Source of the DNA: Candidatus Scybalocola fimicaballi
Lineage (GTDB): Bacteria; Bacteroidota; Bacteroidia; Bacteroidales; Paludibacteraceae
NCBI GenBank assembly: GCA_002317115.1
Contig: DCIP01000066.1
Span: 1-27,717, forward strand
Reading direction: 5' to 3'
Length of the DNA: 27,717 nt
Made by a program: the position numbers and the translations under genes. The notes beneath the pieces are model-generated. The model did no database searches. It was not told the DNA's origin and saw only the letters and a program-made list of their open reading frames with translations. Of the stretch, positions 24,575-27,717 are shown piece by piece. The first letter of the stretch is position 1; the number at the start of each line of letters is the position of its first letter.

Positions 24575-24604
24575 AAGGCTGGATTCATCAACGAATCCAG
24601 CCTT
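24572..24604 (-). terminator. Intrinsic terminator downstream of clpB
   Basis: AAGGCTGGATTC (24575-24586), loop ATCAAC, GAATCCAGCCTT (24593-24604), a perfect 12-bp stem. On the minus strand TTTTT follows, so it ends transcripts coming from clpB just before the AAA/nuclease gene. Confidence 0.9.
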
Positions 24605-24666
24605 CTTTCAACCTTAAATACCAATTGAAAAATCTGTAATATTGTTGTTTTACCTATTTAATGTTT

Positions 24667-24694
24667 GTAAAGACGCGAGGTCTCGCATCTCTAC
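24667..24694 (-). repeat. Degenerate GAGACG-family hairpin after clpB
   Basis: GTAAAGACGCGAG (24667-24679), two-base loop, CTCGCATCTCTAC (24682-24694). In plus-strand form the two mismatches are A-C. In the minus-strand RNA they become G-U pairs, so the fold is intact only in the clpB transcript. Confidence 0.65.
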
Positions 24695-24712
24695 GTGTGT
24701 CAATGGCCAATT

Positions 24713-24738
24713 ATTAATTATTAACCATTAATTATTAA
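24713..24738. repeat. Tandem 12-bp direct repeat at the clpB stop
   Basis: ATTAATTATTAA occurs at 24713-24724 and again at 24727-24738, separated by CC. The second copy contains the clpB stop codon. It is purely A/T and may be a slippage-prone microsatellite. Confidence 0.6.
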
Positions 24739-27320
24739 TTCTCAAATACAAGTCCTTCGTCGTTGGCGTCGACGATGATTGGCTTTTCTTTGTTCACGCT
24801 TCCTGCCAACAACTTCTTTGACAATTCGTTAAGCAAGAAACGTTGCAAAACTCGCTTCACTGGTCGTGCACCAAACTCTGGATCGTAGCCTTCTGTTGTG
24901 ATGAACTCCATTGCCTTTGGCTTAAGCTCGATGTTGACATCCACGTCGGCAAGCATCTTCTTGATCTTCTTGACGTGCAAGCCTACGATCTCACCAATCT
25001 CATCTTTGTTAAGCGGTGTGAACATCACGATCTCGTCGATACGGTTCAAAAACTCTGGACGGATTGTTATCTTCAACATATCCATTACGGCGTTCTTTGC
25101 CGACTCCACTGTCTCTTGCTTGTTCTCTGGTGTCATCTTCTCAAACTTCTCTCGAATCTCGTGCGATCCCATGTTTGAAGTCATGATGATGATTGTGTTC
25201 TTGAAGTCGACGACGCGGCCTTTATTATCAGTCAAACGTCCGTCGTCCAACACCTGTAGCAAGATATTGAATGTGTCTGGGTGAGCCTTCTCGATCTCAT
25301 CAAACAACACTACGCTATATGGTTTACGACGTACAGCCTCTGTCAACTGTCCACCCTCATCGTATCCGACGTATCCCGGAGGTGCTCCGACAAGTCGAGA
25401 AACTGAGTGCTTCTCCTGATACTCACTCATGTCGATACGTGTCATCATTGTCTCATCGTCGAACAAAAATTCTGCCAATGCCTTGCTCAACTCTGTCTTA
25501 CCGACTCCTGTTGTACCAAGGAATAGGAATGATCCGATTGGTCTCTTTGGATCTGACAATCCTGCTCGTGAACGACGTACTGCATCTGAGATGGCACAAA
25601 TCGCGTCGTCCTGACCGATGATTCTCTTATGCAACTCTTCCTCCAGATGAAGAAGTTTCTCACGCTCGCTCTGGCGCATCTTTGTCACAGGAATACCTGT
25701 CCAACGGCTCACGATGAATGCGATATCATCCTCGTCGACCTCCTCTTTGATCATTCGACCCATACCGTTATCCTCAAGCTGCTTCTCAAGCGACTTGATT
25801 GACTCCTCTGAATCTTTGATCTTTCCATAACGAAGTTCGGCTACAAGCGCGTAGTCGCCCTCACGTTCTGCCTTCTCTGCCTGGAATTTATACTCTTCGA
25901 TCTTTGCTTTCTCTGCCTGAACCTGGTTGACAAGTTCCTTCTCGCTTCCCCATTTAGCCTTCATAGCAGAGCACTCGTCTCTCTTCTCGGCAATTTCTGC
26001 GTTCAAAGCGGCAAGCTTCTTCTCGTCGTTCTCTCTCTTGATGGCCTCACGCTCAATCTCAAGCTGCATGATGTCACGCTGCAATGTGTCTAGAGCCTCT
26101 GGCACTGAATCGATCTGGATACGTAGACGTGAAGCTGCCTCGTCGATCAAGTCGATAGCCTTATCTGGCAAGAAACGGTCTGTGATATATCTGCTTGAAA
26201 GCTCTACGGCTGCGATGATCGCGTCGTCTTTGATACGCACCTTATGGTGTGTCTCGTATTTCTCTTTCAAACCACGTAGGATAGAAATTGTGCTCTCCTT
26301 GTCTGGCTCGTCCACGATGACCTTCTGGAAACGACGCTCAAGAGCCTTATCCTGCTCGAAATATTTCTGATACTCATCAAGTGTAGTCGCACCGATTGAT
26401 CTCAACTCACCACGGGCAAGAGCTGGTTTCAAAATATTAGCGGCATCCATTGCACCGTCGCCCTTGCCGGCTCCAACCAATGTGTGGATTTCATCAATGA
26501 ATAGGATGATCTCACCGTCGGATTTAGAAACCTCGTTTACGACTGATTTCAAACGCTCCTCAAATTCACCTTTGTATTTAGCACCTGCCACCAAAGCACC
26601 CATATCCAATGAGTATAGCTGCTTAGTTTTCAAGTTTTCAGGCACATCTCCACGAATAATTCTATGAGCAAGACCTTCTGCTATTGCAGTTTTACCAGTA
26701 CCTGGCTCACCAATCAATATCGGATTATTCTTAGTTCGACGCGATAGAATCTGAAGCACACGTCTGATCTCCTCGTCACGGCCAATCACCGGATCAAGTT
26801 TACCTGTTCTCGCGCGCTCATTCAAATTTATTGCGAATCTCTCAAGAGCCTGATATGATTCCTCAGCGCTGTCCGATTTCACGTTATTGCCTTTTCTCAA
26901 CTCCTTGATTGCGGCTGCTGTGTCCTCGGCAGTCATACCGAATTTTTTCAAAACTATCGCTGCGGCGCAATCAGTGTTAAGCAAACCGAGGATTAGATAT
27001 TCCACAGTGACGAAATCATCACCAGCCTCTTTGCTCAACGATTCAGCTTTCAAGAAAAGGTCATTAGTCAAACGGCTGAAATATGGTTCTCCGCCTCTGA
27101 CTTTTGGTCCTTGCTCAATCATTCTGTCTATTGCAAATTCTATTTGCTGAGCGTTTGCACCAGTTTTGTTTATTAGGAAGTTTACAATATTATCGCTGGT
27201 TTTCAGAGCCCCCTTGAATATATGTTCAGGCTCGATCATCTGCTGGCCGTTAGTCTGTACAATTTTTATTGATTCCTTTACGGCCTCTTGCGCTTTTAAT
27301 GTGAAGTTCTTAAAGTCCAT
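24735..27320 (-). CDS. clpB: ATP-dependent disaggregase ClpB
   Basis: A Hsp100 chaperone that pulls apart aggregated proteins with DnaK. The Clp N domain occupies about 1-145. NBD1 has Walker A GEPGTGKT (204-211), Walker B LFIDEIHTLVGAG and the arginine-bearing ERRFQKV. A coiled-coil M domain spans about 400-520 (rich in Glu/Lys), which separates ClpB from ClpA and ClpX. NBD2 has GTTGVGKTELSKAL and VVLFDEIEKAHPD. The C-terminus ends GLVFEN. I chose the ATG at 27320 (MDFKNFTLKAQEAVKES), which fits the family start, over two codons just upstream. No CIRCE element and no clear TAnnTTTG promoter is seen upstream. Confidence 0.97.
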   Translation of the reverse strand: MDFKNFTLKAQEAVKESIKIVQTNGQQMIEPEHIFKGALKTSDNIVNFLINKTGANAQQIEFAIDRMIEQGPKVRGGEPYFSRLTNDLFLKAESLSKEAGDDFVTVEYLILGLLNTDCAAAIVLKKFGMTAEDTAAAIKELRKGNNVKSDSAEESYQALERFAINLNERARTGKLDPVIGRDEEIRRVLQILSRRTKNNPILIGEPGTGKTAIAEGLAHRIIRGDVPENLKTKQLYSLDMGALVAGAKYKGEFEERLKSVVNEVSKSDGEIILFIDEIHTLVGAGKGDGAMDAANILKPALARGELRSIGATTLDEYQKYFEQDKALERRFQKVIVDEPDKESTISILRGLKEKYETHHKVRIKDDAIIAAVELSSRYITDRFLPDKAIDLIDEAASRLRIQIDSVPEALDTLQRDIMQLEIEREAIKRENDEKKLAALNAEIAEKRDECSAMKAKWGSEKELVNQVQAEKAKIEEYKFQAEKAEREGDYALVAELRYGKIKDSEESIKSLEKQLEDNGMGRMIKEEVDEDDIAFIVSRWTGIPVTKMRQSEREKLLHLEEELHKRIIGQDDAICAISDAVRRSRAGLSDPKRPIGSFLFLGTTGVGKTELSKALAEFLFDDETMMTRIDMSEYQEKHSVSRLVGAPPGYVGYDEGGQLTEAVRRKPYSVVLFDEIEKAHPDTFNILLQVLDDGRLTDNKGRVVDFKNTIIIMTSNMGSHEIREKFEKMTPENKQETVESAKNAVMDMLKITIRPEFLNRIDEIVMFTPLNKDEIGEIVGLHVKKIKKMLADVDVNIELKPKAMEFITTEGYDPEFGARPVKRVLQRFLLNELSKKLLAGSVNKEKPIIVDANDEGLVFEN

Positions 27321-27489
27321 AATCATCAAATTTTAGTGTTACGCTTAGATAGATTCAAAATGTGTGCCAGAGCAAAAAAATGTGGTAAAATCATTGCCGA
27401 CGCGACAAAAAGTCCATCTGTAATGCGTTTTATGGCTGATTGTGCGTCAATTTGGCAGAACTGAGCATTACGAATTATGCATTTTGAAT

Positions 27490-27520
27490 TTTGCAAAACC
27501 TCTTATTTTTCATAATTTTG
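27490..27520 (+). promoter_or_regulatory. Predicted promoter of rpe
   Basis: TTTG (27490-27493), 19-nt spacer, TAATTTTG (27513-27520). Predicted start about 27527, leaving a leader of about 15 nt before the ATG at 27542. Confidence 0.75.
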
Positions 27521-27541
27521 CAGAAAAATTAAATAACAGTA

Positions 27542-27717
27542 ATGAATCATTTAGTATCGCCGTCGCTTTTGTCGGCAGATTTCTTGAATTTGAACGACGA
27601 TATCGTGATGCTCAACGAGAGTGAGGCAGATTGGTATCATCTTGATATTATGGATGGAGTGTTTGTTCCTAACATCTCTTTTGGTATGCCAGTGATCAAG
27701 GCAATCGCAAGCAAGGC
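27542..27717 (+). CDS. rpe: Ribulose-phosphate 3-epimerase (partial, 5' end)
   Basis: The first 58 codons of a gene running off the right edge. The protein starts MNHLVSPSLLSADFLNLNDD and continues through WYHLDIMDGVFVPNISFG, both hallmarks of the epimerase. Ser at SPSLLSADF and the His and Asp of HLDIMDG are metal- and substrate-site residues. It interconverts ribulose 5-phosphate and xylulose 5-phosphate in the cytoplasmic pentose phosphate pathway. It diverges from clpB and has a good promoter of its own. Confidence 0.95.
   Translation, partial: MNHLVSPSLLSADFLNLNDDIVMLNESEADWYHLDIMDGVFVPNISFGMPVIKAIASK

Noticed and set aside
24843..25284. Open frames on the plus strand opposite clpB (for example 24898-25284).
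   Set aside because: They are antisense to conserved ClpB motifs, show no recognisable protein features and have no promoter. They are by-products of the codon bias of clpB.
27321..27480. A heat-shock operator (CIRCE type) upstream of clpB.
   Set aside because: No TTAGCACTC-N9-GAGTGCTAA-like sequence is present, and no full TAnnTTTG box could be placed.

Overview
The window looks like chromosomal DNA of an anaerobic Bacteroidales-type member of the Bacteroidota. The evidence is a type IX secretion (PorP/PorK) gene pair at the left edge, a three-subunit quinol:fumarate reductase/succinate dehydrogenase with the single-subunit Bacteroides-type cytochrome b, a DPE2-like MalQ with tandem starch-binding modules, and many promoters of the Bacteroidota form TTTG-N19/20-TAnnTTTG. 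Shine-Dalgarno sequences are almost absent; malQ is an exception. The genus cannot be fixed from what is visible.

Left block (1-6120, all minus strand). The 5' part of a PorK/GldK lipoprotein gene lies downstream of porP. These are followed by a small DUF2795 gene, prmA (L11 methyltransferase), and the sdhC-sdhA-sdhB operon, which ends at a clear intrinsic terminator. A 512-bp divergent control region (6059-6570) separates sdhCAB from a plus-strand pair: an SLC13/DASS-type dicarboxylate transporter and a probable DcaP-like outer-membrane porin with a His-rich N-terminus. Together these read as a fumarate-reduction and C4-dicarboxylate export or uptake module spanning inner and outer membranes.

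Middle block (9600-20700). It holds rpsO, an isolated two-domain ketoacyl synthase, tRNA-Asp and tRNA-Thr, a VanW-family gene, a Wza-like/Wzz-like polysaccharide export pair, a DUF445 membrane protein, and malQ. Most gene ends carry a hairpin from one recognisable family with core GAGACG...CGTCTC.

Right block (20700-27717). This is the accessory-looking part. It has a 278-aa protein of unknown function, a 315-aa protein made of two diverged copies of one domain, and an AAA ATPase fused to a PD-(D/E)XK nuclease-like domain. The 315-aa gene is flanked by two inverted copies of a structured repeat of about 115 bp. The copies differ by compensatory base changes that preserve their hairpins. This is the most interesting undescribed feature I can see. 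The window then returns to housekeeping genes: clpB, and the 5' end of rpe running off the right edge.

No CRISPR array, rRNA, transposase, integrase or complete insertion sequence was seen.
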